Of a stretch of 64,000 bases of DNA, positions 45,230 through 57,400 are shown in pieces. The notes under the pieces are model-generated. The model was not told the origin of the DNA, made no database searches, and worked only from the letters and a program-made list of their open reading frames with translations. Numbering within the stretch: position 1 is the first letter of the stretch; each line of letters opens with the position of its first letter. Origin of the DNA: Gnetum montanum (taxonomy: Eukaryota; Streptophyta; Gnetopsida; Gnetales; Gnetaceae); contig MNCI01007655.1 of the NCBI GenBank assembly GCA_015680685.1, forward strand, positions 121,481 to 185,480. The letters run 5' to 3'. The translations under genes were made by a program, and so were the position numbers.

Positions 45230-47347
45230 GATAGTGATAGAATTGGTTAAGCTTGAAGTACTTAGGTACCAACGGGTCATCCCTAGTTGCTAGAGTAGGG
45301 TTCTTCATGATTTCGGATAATCAATCATGCCTCTTATAAGAATTCTATATCATTTGTTTATAATGGATTCTTCCATTCTTTAGCAATTAATCCTAGAGTT
45401 TAAATGGTTTCAAGGGCAACCTAGTGTACTTTAACTGATCTTTTCTTTTGAATTTAGGCCTTGTGTTGCCTAATGTAGAGGCCCCAAATGCTAATGGTTG
45501 GTTGTTTATTGTAGTAGTCTTGGATTGATTTGTTCCACCTATGTGGTCTTATTGTCTTTAATCATAGTGGCCATAACTACATGGTTTTGTCTCTCCTTCT
45601 CCTTATCCTTTCAAGTGTGTTGGTTCTTATATGCTGCGTAGGCAAGGTTGTGGTTAGCCTCAATCACTTCCTATATGTTTTTTTTCTAGAAGAAGGCTTG
45701 ACTATGTGACCACAGGTTTAGGTAATAAATTTTAACTTGATAAAGTCATTGTTTGTCCCCTTGAAGATGGTTAGAAGGTGGATTTCAACTATGTATTTAG
45801 AAATCTTGTTTAGTAGAGCATGTCACCATTGGATAAAATTTTGAACTGATTCAAGGGACCCTTGTTTGATCTTCATCAGTTGGTCTAGGATGGTTTTGGA
45901 TATATGGTTAGAAGGTGGATTTTAGCTATGGGTTCAGTAATATTTTTTGGTAGAGCATTTCACCATTGGATAAAATTTTGAATTGATTGAAGGGTCCCTT
46001 GTTTGATCTTCATTAGTTGGTCCAGGGTCATTTTAGATTTCAAGTTATACTTGAAATGGTTCATGAATTGTAATATCACATCTTCAAGTGAGGATATAGA
46101 TCCTCAAGATAATGCATGATGCCAGTCTAATGCCTTCTTGGTAAGAGACATAGGGAAGATCCTCATTATGGTGTGGGGCCAAGACTGTAGCAATAAGCAC
46201 TTAGAGAAAAAGATAATAAGATGAACATTAGGGTTACCCTCATCATTATATTTCGTAAACTAGGATAAGGGGATGCCTAGGGGAAGAGTTACTTGTGGAA
46301 TAGCAAGATTGATAGTATCATTTTGATAGAAGTTTACAATCTTAACTATCTAGGTTATTAAAGCTTTGAGCTTTCATAACTCTTTAGTAAGCTTTTGGAT
46401 CATTTGAAAGGCATGATCCAAGCCTTAGAGCATCCTTGTGGATTATGGTATTTGCACATATGGTTGGGGTGTGAGTTAAGAGGCCTATGACCTCACGATG
46501 AATTGTGGCACACAGTGGAGAGGTTGGGTGTTCATTGTTGCAGGTAGGCTGAATAATGAAAAGGAAGTTTGTGTTGACACTTGTGGGACAAAGGGGGAAA
46601 ATGGTTTATGTGATCCTTGAGTCACTTGGGTTCCTACTGTGGGGCTTGCTAGCATAGAAAATTGATGAGTAGTGGTTATGACCAGTGGTGATGGCCATGC
46701 AAATTGAGGATTGTGGAAAAAGGCATAGAAGAGAAAAGGGGAGTTGTTTGAGACACTGATTATGTTTGGTGTGCCACTATAATAGGTGTTAGCCCAAACA
46801 TGGTAGGGTACATAGGAGAAGAGGGTTGAGGGATATGCCCCACAGAGAAGGTAGGAGAGGTTGAGGTGGGTATAGTGGCTTGGAAAGCTGACTATTAAAA
46901 GAGGATCCCTAAGAGCTTTTTGGGTTCAGGCTCAGCCTCAAACTCATTCTATTCTTCATGTTGATCCTTTGAGCTTAACTCCCTATCTTGTTCACCCATC
47001 TTAATTAAATGAGATAGGATGCACCTGTGAGCATCATTCAAGGATATCTTTTCATATGAGGAAGGAATGTACTTCTCTTTGTTATGGTGGTTCAGCTCAT
47101 ACTCATGTTTGAATTTAGCCTCCACACATGGGATGAGCAAGCTAGCCTAGATTTTGGCACAAATAAAATTATAGTAATTTTCATCAACGACGAAAAAATT
47201 TAGGCTTTGCCCCCTTAGCCTAAGCAATTGCCTACACTCAACTATAGCATGGTCTTTTGGGTCATAAACCCTCACTGCATTTTCATTTGACGTCATGTCT
47301 ATCAAATTAAGGGGCAAAACCATGAATTGGCTAAAAGACATTGTCAA
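45230..47347 (-). pseudogene. Gag of element E3 (different gypsy lineage)
   Basis: Minus strand. The N-terminal part reads MTMSFSQFMVLPLNLIDMTS and RVYDPKDHAIVECRQLLRLR. A capsid-like part near 46035-46180 reads MRIFPMSLTKKALDWHHAL, then VILQFMNHFKYN, then TLDQLMKIKQGSLQSIQNFI, which is the classic plant retrotransposon gag pattern (F-P-x-S-L-x-x-x-A-x-x-W). Stops and an internal tandem duplication (45767-46040) disrupt it. This gag is unlike that of E1/E2, so E3 is a separate family. Its LTRs are not identified. Confidence 0.7.
45767..46040. repeat. 137-bp tandem duplication in E3 gag
   Basis: ATGGTTAGAAGGTGGATTT at 45767 recurs at 45904 with the same order of ACCATTGGATAAAATTTTGAA and CCCTTGTTTGATCTTCAT. 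The copies differ at about one base in ten, so the duplication is old or inherited with the element. Confidence 0.85.
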
Positions 47348-47953
47348 TAATTTTAATTTTTATTTTTATTTAATAATTTTTAATTAATTAGATAAAAAAT
47401 TACAACAAGTGGGATTGCATAAGGTGTAAGGAGTTTTGATTGGAAAATGATTATAACTGCAACCACAAGTGTAGTGCAGGATGCAGTGGCAATGGTGTGC
47501 ACTGCACTTAAGAATAATATGATGATTTTAGTGTTACAAAACCAACTATGCTTACTTTTCCAACAAGAGCTACACTGGAGGGGGGTAAGTAATCAATTTT
47601 CTTTCCCATCAAAGCAACATTGAGAAGGCCCCATTTCAAAACATATGCATTGTTTTAATAGAAGTAAATGCAAAATGTTGATTCTTCAAGAGCTACACTA
47701 AATTCTTGGGAGGGGTTACACTAGCTTTTCCCATAAAATTTCATAGCAAGGGATTTAGGTTTTTGGATCAAAACCACATTGGCCTTTGGAATACACAAAG
47801 GTAGGTTTCCATGAGGAAAAGTAGTAGGTTTTTTAGGCAACCATGCTAGCTTTGAAAAATCCAACTTCTATGAAAATTATGTAAACACCCAAATGACCTA
47901 CAACTAATACGCTAAGTATTAGTTGTAGGGAAATGGGTAGCAGCATTGGTTTT
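47348..47953. other. AT-rich region between E3 and E4; no gene
   Basis: Includes TTTTTATTTTTATTTAATAATTTTTAATTAATTAG at its left, split here as an AT-rich block (47348-47395). The rest has no recognised feature. It could hold the leader or LTR of E3, but no terminal repeat is visible. Confidence 0.4.
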
Positions 47954-48819
47954 TGATAAATCATGTTTTTCATAGGCTGAGATATCGAATATCTAATATT
48001 GGGGATCTGATATCTTAAGTCCATGCTACATTATCATATATTCAATATCGTGGGATGCATGCTTGCCTATAAATACAGTACTTGGGCACATGATCCAAAT
48101 AACTTTCATTCCATCCTTAGGTAGATTCTTGTAGTTTCATTTCATAGTTTTAGCGATAGAATGAATGCCTGCAATGTGGTGTTGAGAAGTTGTATGAAAT
48201 CTTTATTCGAGTGAAGTGTACTTAGGCATAGTTCATGACTAGAAATAAAGATCGAGATTGCTTTTCATCATGACAACATCCACTTAGTTTTACTATTTTA
48301 CTTAGCATAGTTTTTAATGTTTTCTTAGTTTAATCATTTACATTTCCAAGTACTTTACTTGCTTGTTCATTAGTAAAGTGGAATGACTATGACTAGTTTT
48401 GAGCATTTAAGTGTAATTATTTGGTAATCCCAGTAGTGTTATAACCTGGTTCACCTAGTAACATAATGCTTAATAACCCAACAATGATTACATGAGCCCA
48501 AGACATGTATGGTAAGCCAAGACTAGATGCTCATTGCTTTACATTACCATCATTACTTAGACTTAGGATTAAATTTCATTCCCAATTATGTTTATCATTA
48601 GGAGATTAAAAGCTAAACAACATCAATTATCATATGTCTCACTTTGGACTAAATCATACATGAAAAAGTTATCACTAGACCAAGTGGGAAGACAGTGTCC
48701 TATGATCAATGCTTAACAATCTAGATGCCACAACTAGTTCCATCCATGGAATTCGATAGGATCATGCGTGAAACACTTGTGATTTGTATGGTTGGATGTA
48801 GGGGTACTACCATTCATCA
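47954..48819 (+). mobile_element. 5' LTR of element E4
   Basis: 866 bp from TGATAAATCATGTTTTTCATA to CATTCATCA. GATATC-type motifs lie at 47985-48055, followed by TATAAATA at 48068-48075 (GCCTATAAATACAG). The start matches the LTR of E6. Directly after it, TTGGCACCATTGCTAGGGA (48820-48838) is the tRNA-Asp-like primer site. Confidence 0.88.
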
Positions 48820-48944
48820 TTGGCACCATTGCTAGGGATGGTGCTAGCTATCTAGGTTAGTTATATTATAAACGATCACTATAAAAGTATTAATGATTTA
48901 TATTTTCTAAAATATTAATATTTTAAGTCACACACTTGAAATCC

Positions 48945-49220
48945 ATGTCTTCTTCACCTAGGACCAATAATCCATCATATGATGAAAGCACTAGTAGAAA
49001 AAATGATAGGATCCATACTAAGGAAAATTGGAGTAAAAAACCACAAGCAAGGGTTTTCTATGCTATTTCATACCCTTAATACACTCAAAGACTACGTTCA
49101 ACTAATGCAAAAAATCCTAGAGGAGATAGAGTACATCCTAGAACAAGAAGAATCTCAAGGTCTAGGACCTCCTCCAAACCTATAAGAGATACATCGGGGG
49201 ATCAAATGGGAAAATATAGG
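48945..49220 (+). pseudogene. Truncated gag of element E4
   Basis: Starts MSSSPRTNNPSYDESTSRKN 125 bp after the LTR, like the other family members, then meets a stop and frame changes. It is interrupted at 49220 by LTR-like copy B and does not resume within the window. Confidence 0.6.
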
Positions 49221-50530
49221 TGTTGGCAATCATTTGGGATGTGACACCAATGAGTATCCTCGAATAAGGTTTAGGTGCTTGTTGGTCTCTAGCAATTCCA
49301 AGGCTCAAATACCTCCAAATAGATTTAGTGGTTAAATGTGAGTATGGGTTTGCTGTTGTGAATGTTGAAATGGTTGGGTTGAATATAAAAAACTATAAAT
49401 GGCTATCATAAAGAGATTCGGCCAAACTTTGTTAAATACTGTAAATTGATGGAAATTCCTATTCTGTCTAATCACCTAGTCTATGTAGTCCTTATAATAC
49501 CTACTTGTAACAAATAAAATTTTGTAGAAACATTTGATCATAATTTTGTCAATCTACTCTTAATTTTCCCCACAAAGATAGAAAAATTCCATAAGAAAAC
49601 TAGAAATAGAGTGAGATTCAATGGACTTAGAAAAATAAAGAAAAGAAAGCAAATTTGTGTACAATCTCAAACATTTAGACAAGGTAAATTGATATGAGGA
49701 AACACTTCACAATAACGCTATCCCAAATTCAATATCTATGAATTGTTCAAGCTTTCTAGGCTCAAACAAGCAATTTCTTCAAGAAAAATTCTACTATGTT
49801 ACCAAAAATTGCTTCATAAACTACTATGTATGAGACTCTATTTTGGTTAAATAATAGTTGTCAACAATTTCATTCAATAGAACCTTCAAAAAATTTGAAA
49901 ATTTCTGATTGAAATACTATGAGACTCACTTTATAAATAAAGAAGCTATTTTAGTCCCATCAAAATACCAAAGATTTTCTAAACCCTCTTAACTATTGAT
50001 TGCTAACTGCATGTCTACTATAGAGGCTCTCTTACAGCAATCCTAATAGTAGTTCTTAAATGTTGCATAATAATAAATTTCACTAATAAATCACTCTTAA
50101 GGCTTTTAAACATAAGTTCTTCTATGGTAGATTTCAAAAGGAAACTACTATCATGCAACAAGAACTATAAGAGCAATCTAAAAATCCCAATTTTAAATGC
50201 CAAGCATGATACTATCTAAACCACTAGCTAAGCAATTTAAATAAAATGAGAAGAATATAGCTCATAAGATTAAAACAAAGTGGCCAAAATGGTGTCCTTA
50301 ACAAGCCATCTAACAAGTAATCTTTAAAATGTCTTCTTTATTTGCTTTTTTTTCTTTGCCTCCCCTCTGCAAAAGCCCCTTATAGCTACGTTCTGAAGCC
50401 TTTTTTTATAGTGCTCCATAGGTACTTAGGGTTTACAAAATATCTTGGATAACTTGTTCACCAAGTTAGGAAGTTACAACTTGCCCAACAAGTTAGGAGA
50501 AAATCATGCTAACATTAGCATGTATTTTCT
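49221..50530 (-). mobile_element. LTR-like copy B (TGTTGGC family)
   Basis: Begins TGTTGGCAATCATTTGGGATG and follows 57401-58740 in order through the strings TTTAGGTGCTTGTTGGTCTCT, ACAAGAAAACTAG, CCAAAGATTTTCTAAACCCTC and GAAGCC. A minus-strand TATA box (CACTATAAAAAAAGGC) lies near 50397-50415. The tail has AACAAGTTAGG repeats as in copy C. The right end is not clear; the next ~900 bp do not match copy C. Confidence 0.75.
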
Positions 50531-51459
50531 CAGATTACATATATATTTTTATAAGTAGTTGCAACTTCCACAGGAAGTCTAAACCCTTATAGAAAATAAA
50601 GCCAAGTATCTAGTGATTATAATCTACAAGGTAGCTTAATCATGACTACCATAGAAAAATTAGGTATGGTGGCCAAATATTTCCTTTGGAGCCATATCAT
50701 GAAGATCATCACAAATTTATCATAACTGACAAGTTTCCCATTCATCAATAACCCCTCATAAATTTTTCAAATGGTACATAAAAATTTAATCAATACATGA
50801 CCAATGGGTTAACCATGCGAGCAAGGTAAAATATTGTATGGTTTTAATCATGTCAAAGCAGCGTGTCATATTCCTAAAAGAAATATTTTGCCTAAACCTT
50901 TGCATCCAAAATCTCTGTCATTGTGAACAAACCATGCCATGCATGTTACACCAGGCCACAAGAAACCCTCATTCAGTACTGTTGCTGCAATCAATGCCTA
51001 GCACATCCCTTGTAACTAGATATCTCTATAGAGCAACACCCTGCCATCGCATCTCATGATACTTCCATGTGCCACACTCCAAAAAAAACATGCAATTGCT
51101 GCAATCCCAAGTCATTTCCATTGGAGTTTTATAATGATACCATTGTCTACCGTGATTAGTTTTTTGTTACAGTGTCCATTGACTATGATTGCGATGTACT
51201 TGATTTTTTTTTGAATGGGCTCTCCACACTATGTCATTTATTTGTCTTTGTTACTTTAGTGCTTGTTTCCTGGCATGTTGTGCACTCCATTTTTTCCACC
51301 TAATTCATACATTTTCTTTTGTAGGAATTCATGGTTCTTTTGGTGCCCTACATCTATGCCTGGGCTTGAATCTTTTTATTCACTAGATGCCATGGATTTT
51401 ATACAAGGAAATATTTTTTTCTAATGCAGCAGTGTAACATGAACATAATTTAGGATTAT
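50531..51459. other. No gene recognised
   Basis: AT-rich sequence between copy B and the E2 LTR. It may include the unmatched rest of copy B's element or the end of E4. A 73-codon frame at 50838-51059 shows no domain. Confidence 0.4.
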
Positions 51460-52304
51460 TGATGAGTCTTGATATTGGATCCTTGATATTGGACCCCTGA
51501 TATCAAATACGCGATATTGGAGATGCCGAAGTGATATTGAATATGCGATGTTGGAACCTATCTTGTTGCCTATAAATAAGAGATATGGGCACTTAATTTA
51601 GTATTAGTCTTTAGTCCCTTAGTCAAACTATTGTAGTTTTTTCCCTCTAGAGTTAGAATTATTTCTGAGTGCCTGCAATAAGAGTCATAAAGTAAACAGA
51701 TCTTTATTCGAGCATTGTATACCTGAGCACACCTTGTGTTCAAAAATAAAGATGAACTTTATGATAAATCTTGCAACATTTAGAATAGTCTCATTATTGC
51801 ATTTAATGTTATTTATTGTTATTTGATGCTCTCATTAGTTAAGCAATGTTATTTCTATTGAACTATTAATTATCAATGAATTAGCACACTCAGCACAACC
51901 ACATCGAGCATACGTGGGAACACTTGGTAACCTAGTAACGACTAGCATTTGGTAATCTCAATAGTATTACACTAGTTCAGGATGTGTTCGGAGAGTGGGA
52001 ACAGATGCTGGTGTTAGGGCTAGTTAGAGAATAGTTAAGTAGATAATCAAATTAGTTATTAAATTACCTTATTTCTCTTTTTTAAGCATCAAGAACATAA
52101 AACATAAAATAGTAAAAATCACATACCTCAAGTTTACTTAACCATACAATTGAGCCTTATAAGTAAGCTTGGGAAGATAACGATTGCATAACTCATCCTT
52201 GTTCTATGTAGACACATAAGCACTTAATCCTTGGAGTTCGATCAGATCGCTCATGAACACTCGTATTCATATGGTTGGGCATAGGAGTACCTCGTCACTC
52301 ATCA
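51460..52304 (+). mobile_element. 5' LTR of element E2
   Basis: 845 bp, TGATGAGTCTTG to CGTCACTCATCA. The GATATC-type block (51470-51555) has about six motifs in 85 bp, then TATAAATA at 51571-51578. It is preceded by ATTAT; the 3' LTR is followed by GTTAT, so the target duplication survives with one change. It is similar to the 3' LTR at 62872 but differs at many positions, so the insertion is old. Confidence 0.92.
51571..51578 (+). promoter_or_regulatory. TATA box of the E2 5' LTR
   Basis: TATAAATA within TTGCCTATAAATAAGAG. The 3' LTR has TATAAATA at 62969-62976. The box comes 10-20 bp after the last GATATC-like motif. Confidence 0.75.
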
Positions 52305-52323
52305 TTGGCTCCATTGCCAGGGA
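52305..52323 (+). promoter_or_regulatory. Primer-binding site of E2, tRNA-Asp-like
   Basis: TTGGCTCCATTGCCAGGGA starts one base after the LTR's final CA. It differs at a few positions from the Athila/Tat site that pairs with plant tRNA-Asp. Confidence 0.75.
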
Positions 52324-52440
52324 TTTTGCTGTTTGTGCATTAATTAGAACTTAGGAAATCCTTCCATCGTTGGAATGAAACCTTAGAGTTAACTATTTGA
52401 TAGTAACTAGAAAAGGGTATCAAACATTGAATAATCAATT

Positions 52441-53885
52441 ATGTCTCCTTCTTCTTATGAGAGTGCTTCACTGACTAGGTCTGACACCATGAACAATCAG
52501 AGGCAGAGTGCACATGATGATTCGCCAGTGTCCTAATAGTTTCACATTGTATACGCTCATCCTGATGAGTATATACCAAACTTTACCTTTATCCTCCACT
52601 AGGATGAACAACTACAATGGCATGATTTAGAAGGTAACATAGTGTTACCTCCCGATTTCTTAATCCCAAGCATGCTTCTTCGTGCTCTCACACGAATTGG
52701 TATGTAGCATTTACAATTAGAGTATGTTGTGCATGAGAAAGATTCGAGAGATTATCAACCCATGGAGGCACAATGCTAGAGGGATTTTCAACATGAGAGA
52801 TATTACAAATCCATGAAGGGGAAGTAGTCTTAGGATGTCCTATATGTCCTAAGTGAAAACGAGGGTGGTGAACCAGCCTTGGGAGGTTTTCCTCAAAATG
52901 ATGTTCCTCTCATTCACTTTGGTCAAGGAGTTGGATATTAGAATTTCCATTCAACTATTCATAACCTAGGTTCTAGTACCAATGGACACAAAGGATCTAA
53001 AAAAGGAACACGAACGCATGACAATGATGAACATTCTTATCATAACTACAACAGAGGCTATGACCACCAAAGAGAAGGTGACAGGCACCATCATGGTGCT
53101 AGTACCGGTCCTTAGAACTAGAATCCATTCGTCGATGGAGTACCATGTTAGAACTATTTAACGATAAGTATCAAACGTACTCCCAGGTGTTCAACCTGCA
53201 TAAGCAAATCCAAGGATGAAAACAAGGAGGATACGAATCCTTGGATGCTACAATGGGCTAGTAATATTCATTGTTACATCGTTGTCCTGGCTATGGTTAC
53301 TCGTAGAAGGAACAACTATGCCATCTCGTAGATGGGCTTAGGTACGAAACACGAAGAACACTTGGGACTTATGCCCAAGGAAGGCTATTTGAGTTGAGAG
53401 CCCATCAAATACAAATATTATTAGAGCAAGTTGCCAAGGAGGAAGGCAAGTTGAGGAAAATAAAAAGTGTGAAGGAGTACAAAAAAGATCCTTCCCTCTG
53501 AAAGAAGGAAATTAGATTTTACGAAGATGAGGAAGAGTCACCACTTGAAGAGATGGTGAATAGAAAGACTTTGCCCATTTAAAAATTTGCATCAGAAGTA
53601 TCGGCAAAGGTTGATCAGATGTGGAACTCCCTAGACAACAAATGTCAAACTATCCTAAAAATAGTAGAGAAGTCTAAAGAACTAAGTAATGACCGAGAGA
53701 GGAGGAAAAAGAAAGAAGCTAAGTATACACGTAACAAAGGTAAGGACAAGGTTGCCATCATTGAAGAGGTTGTGGATTTAGACATGGATAATGATGATAG
53801 ATGTGAGATTTGCCAATATCCTAAGGGATGTTACCTAGTGGTATCACATCTAAAAGAGTCTAGGGTGTATGCACTAAACCCATGA
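52441..53885 (+). pseudogene. Gag of element E2, internally deleted
   Basis: Starts MSPSSYESASLTRSDTMNNQ, then a VYAHPDEYIPNFTFILH region. Near 53097 the sequence jumps from the His/Asp-rich middle straight to PVLRTRIHSSMEYHV-like sequence, which in E1 lies 475 bp further on. The capsid core (LDMNNIPQF etc.) is thereby lost. The C-terminal 89 codons are open: MWNSLDNKCQTILKIVEKSK, a Lys-rich stretch, then CEICQYPKGC and SRVYALNP. It is non-functional. Confidence 0.8.
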
Positions 53886-54359
53886 TTAAACAAATGACAA
53901 ACACCCAAAAGGTTACCTTATCCTCAAGGTAATCCAAAGTAGTTCCACCAACCCTTGACATATTATCCAAGTAGAGTTCCACCACAACTGAATGAATAGT
54001 ATCAATGGTGGAAACATCCAAAATCATGGGAAATGCCACCACCACATCAATAGTATCCTTATCATCAACCTGACCTGTATGAGTATTACATTCAACAATC
54101 GATCTCTCCACATGACTCTACTAGTCACGTTACTCTTCAACCTTACTACCAGGCCCCCGAGTACTATAGAAGCTTCTTCTCCTCAAGGTGATGTTCCACA
54201 TATGTACTATCCCTCTCATCTGTCCACATCTCTTCCACCCTCAGCTCCATTACCACCTACTCCAACTATGCAGGGTGAGCTTCCTACCTAGCCACAGCAA
54301 TGTAACACTATAAGGGTTGTCAATCCTCAACCTACTGTTGGTTTAGACAAATGATTAAA

Positions 54360-54985
54360 GAAGAGACCTTTATTTAGAACCAATAGTCCAACCAAGTCCT
54401 TGCAACCACAAGTAGCTAATTATCCACATGACTTGCCATCGTTCAAATCTTCAAAGCTTCCTTCAAACTAGAAATCACACTCAACGCACACTGTTATGTT
54501 AACCCATGCCATCACTGATTGGATTAAAGCTGGCCATCTTTCGAGGAAATTCTTTAATCTTGGAAGTCCTCTTATATATTTGCAAATTGCTAGAAATGAG
54601 CCTTGTAAAGCTCTTTTGGATTTAGATTCTGGTGTTAACTTAATATCTCAAGAAATGTACAAAGCCTGGAACCTACCTCCACTAAAAAAGAGTAACATTC
54701 ATCTAAAGTTGGCTGACCAATCCATCACTGTCCCATTGGGACTAGTGGAGGACATTGTCACCACTACTTGTGGGTGGTCATATCCAGCCTATTTCTTAGT
54801 GATCAAGTCAACAACTATAAGGGGTACTTCCCAATCATAATGGGAAGAGCATGGCTAAGTACGATTGATGCATGCCTAGGAATACGTGATCTTTCCCTAG
54901 AGATATCAAAAGAAAATACATTTGGAAAGATCAAGAGGGACAAAGTTCCATGCATCACATACAATGACATAGGATGCAACTAGTG
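54360..54985 (+). pseudogene. Protease of element E2
   Basis: TDWIKAGHLSRKFFNLGSPL, then RNEPCKALLDLDSGVNLISQ, then KLADQSITVPLGLVEDI and, after a one-base shift near 54800, GYFPIIMGRAWLSTIDACL. The active site should have D-[ST]-G after LL; here an extra Leu/Asp pair (LLDLDSG) breaks it compared with LLDSGSG in E1. It is otherwise longer and better kept than in E1 (114 open codons). Confidence 0.82.
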
Positions 54986-55088
54986 TACACAAGTAACTGA
55001 CATACAAAGATGCCTATATGTAGCAGCCACAAGATAGGAAGGCACCTAGTGGCTGACAACTAACCAAGAGAGCAATTCAACTATATGC

Positions 55089-56250
55089 ATGGAACCAACT
55101 GAGAGCTTGACTTGTGCCTATATTGATAGCATAGATGCATTGGAGCAAGTCCATCGCCAATTTCCAAGTACTGACACCAAAAATATCAACTGGGAGAAGT
55201 TGGAAATCCCTAATGAGTTTAAGCAAGAACCCCTCAAGTTAAAACTATTGCCCACCAGTATGGAGTATACATTTCTCAAGAATGGAAAACCAATAATCAT
55301 TAACACTAAGCTTGCTCCTCAACACAAAGAAAGGCTGTTGAAGATGGTAAATAAATGGTTGAAAGCCTTTTCTTGGTCATATCCCAAAGTAACTAGAATA
55401 TATCCTAGGATATGCCAACATAGAATTTACACTAATCCCTCTATGAAGCCTTGACAACAACTGCAAAGATGATTGAACCCAAAGCTTAATCAAGTAGTTA
55501 AAGAAGAAATTGAATAACTTTTAAAGGTTGGGTTCATCTACCCCATTGTTGATAGTGAATGGGTTAGTCCATTAGTCAGTGTGTCTAAAAAGGGAGGTAA
55601 ATGGAGGATGTGTATAGACTTTAGGCTATTGAACATGGAAACATTTAAAGACCATTTCCCATTGCCATTTGTTGACCAAGTCTTAGATACCATTGCAAAG
55701 CATTGCTATTATAGTTTTCTGGATAGTTACAGTGGGTACAATCAAATTCAAATAACACTAGAAGACCAAGCCAAGACTACATTCACAAGTCCTTGGGGAA
55801 CATTTGCATATAGCCAGATGTCGTTTGGCTTGTGCAATGCCCCAATAACATTTCAACGTCTAGTTCTCAGTATATTTCAACAACAAATAGGAAATGGTAT
55901 GGAGGTTTTTATGGATGATTTCTCCACCTATGGAGTGACCTTTGAATAAGCATTGGACCAATTAGAGCAACTACTGAAACGATGTGTTGAAACCAACCTA
56001 AGGCTTAATTGGAAAAAAGCCACTTAATGGTCTAAGAAGGCATTTTATTAGGGCATAGAAGTTTACAAAGAGGGATGGAGGTAGATCCTGAGCAAATTAA
56101 AGTCATCCAAGGAATCACTTGTCAACCTAAAACCATAAAAGATGTACAATCATTCCTTTGACATATAGGCTATTATAGACGCTTCATTGAGAACTTTTTG
56201 AAGATTGCAAAATTGTTGGTAGATTTAACGAAAAAGGATGTACCCTTTAA
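55089..56250 (+). pseudogene. Reverse transcriptase of element E2
   Basis: Linker from MEPTESLTCAYIDSIDALEQ, then RT: SKKGGKWRMCIDFRLLNMET, then PLPFVDQVLDTI, GYNQIQ, TTFTSPWGTFAYSQMSFGLC and EVFMDDFSTYG, with the catalytic F-M-D-D at 55908-55919 intact. Stops at 55452, at about 55515 and after TFE (55947) split it into pieces of 121 and 122 codons. Thumb and connection follow to about 56250. It is the best-preserved RT in the window but cannot be translated through. Confidence 0.9.
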
Positions 56251-56299
56251 ATGGACCAAGAAATCTAAGCTAGCTTTCTAAACCTTGAAGTAAAAGCTA

Positions 56300-56640
56300 G
56301 TAGGAACACCCATTCTACAAGCTTCTAACTAGTCCAAACCATTCCATATAATGACTAACGCATCCAATTTTACTTTAGGAGCTATACTTACATAGTTAGA
56401 TGATCAAAAACATCCTTATTACATTCACTATGCAAGTCAAAGTATTGCTGGTGCACAACTCAACTACACCACAATAGAAAAAGAGTTAATGGTTGTGGTG
56501 TTTGCACTAGAAAAATTTAGGCACTATGTATTAGGCTATAAGATATTTTTACACATGGATCATAGTGTAATTTGGTTCCTTATGAATAAACCAATGGTGA
56601 GTCCTTGCATCATATGATGGCTCATGATTTTTGCAAGAGT
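56300..56640 (+). pseudogene. RNase H of element E2
   Basis: Reads FHIMTNASNFTLGAIL, then QLNYTTIEKELMVVVFALEK, then YKIFLHMDHSVIWFLMNK. The first catalytic Asp is changed (TNAS here against TDAS in E1). TAG after GAIL(T) is shared with E1. It continues directly into the integrase. Confidence 0.82.
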
Positions 56641-57400
56641 GTGATCTTACAATGATTGATCGTAAAGGCACCAAGAATGTTATTGCCAATCATTTATCTT
56701 GGTTGCGATGGGACAAAAAAGAGGATGAATACCTAATTTCTAATCACTTCCCTAATGAACTCCTCTTTGTAGGTGTAATAAATAATCAATCACCCACATA
56801 TACAAATTGGTATAGTAGAATTCTTACCTACCTCACACAAGAAACACCACAAGGCCTGAACATTAAAAAGAAACAACAGTTTCTCCACCGAGTTAAACAT
56901 TTCATGAAAATTAATGGATACCTTTACAAGGTATGTTCCAATGGCTTGGTTTGATGGTGTATTCCTGATGTAGATTAATTGCAAATTCTCTAAGATGCAC
57001 ATGAGGGCCCTTGTGGGGGTCAATATGCTAGGAGAAAAATAGCCATTAAAATCTTGCTTGCAGGATATTATTGACCTACGTTATTTCGGGATGCCCATCA
57101 TTTCTTCCAATCTTGTGAGCATTGCCAACATGATGGGGAAATGACTGCTAGAATGGAGGCTCCACAACAATGGATTCAACCCTTAGAACCCTTCAACATA
57201 TGGGGTATTGATTCTATGGGGCCTATTACACCGATGTCCAATGAAAAAGCATACATTGTTGTTGCTATTGACTATTTTACAAAGTGAACAGAAGCAACCG
57301 CTATTACTAATTGTACATCCTCTACTGCTTCAAGATTTATTCAACAACAAATCATAAATAGGTTTGGTATGCCTTGTGCACTTATTTTTGATAATGATAC
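56641..57400 (+). pseudogene. Integrase 5' part of element E2
   Basis: NVIANHLSWLRWDKKEDE, then NGYLYKVCSNGLV, then the zinc domain (DAHEGPCGGQYA, H-H, then SCEHCQHDG), then FNIWGIDSMGPITPMSNEKA with the first catalytic Asp and RFGMPCALIFDNDT with the second. It stops at 57400 where the 3,030-bp insertion begins and resumes in frame at 60436. Confidence 0.88.
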
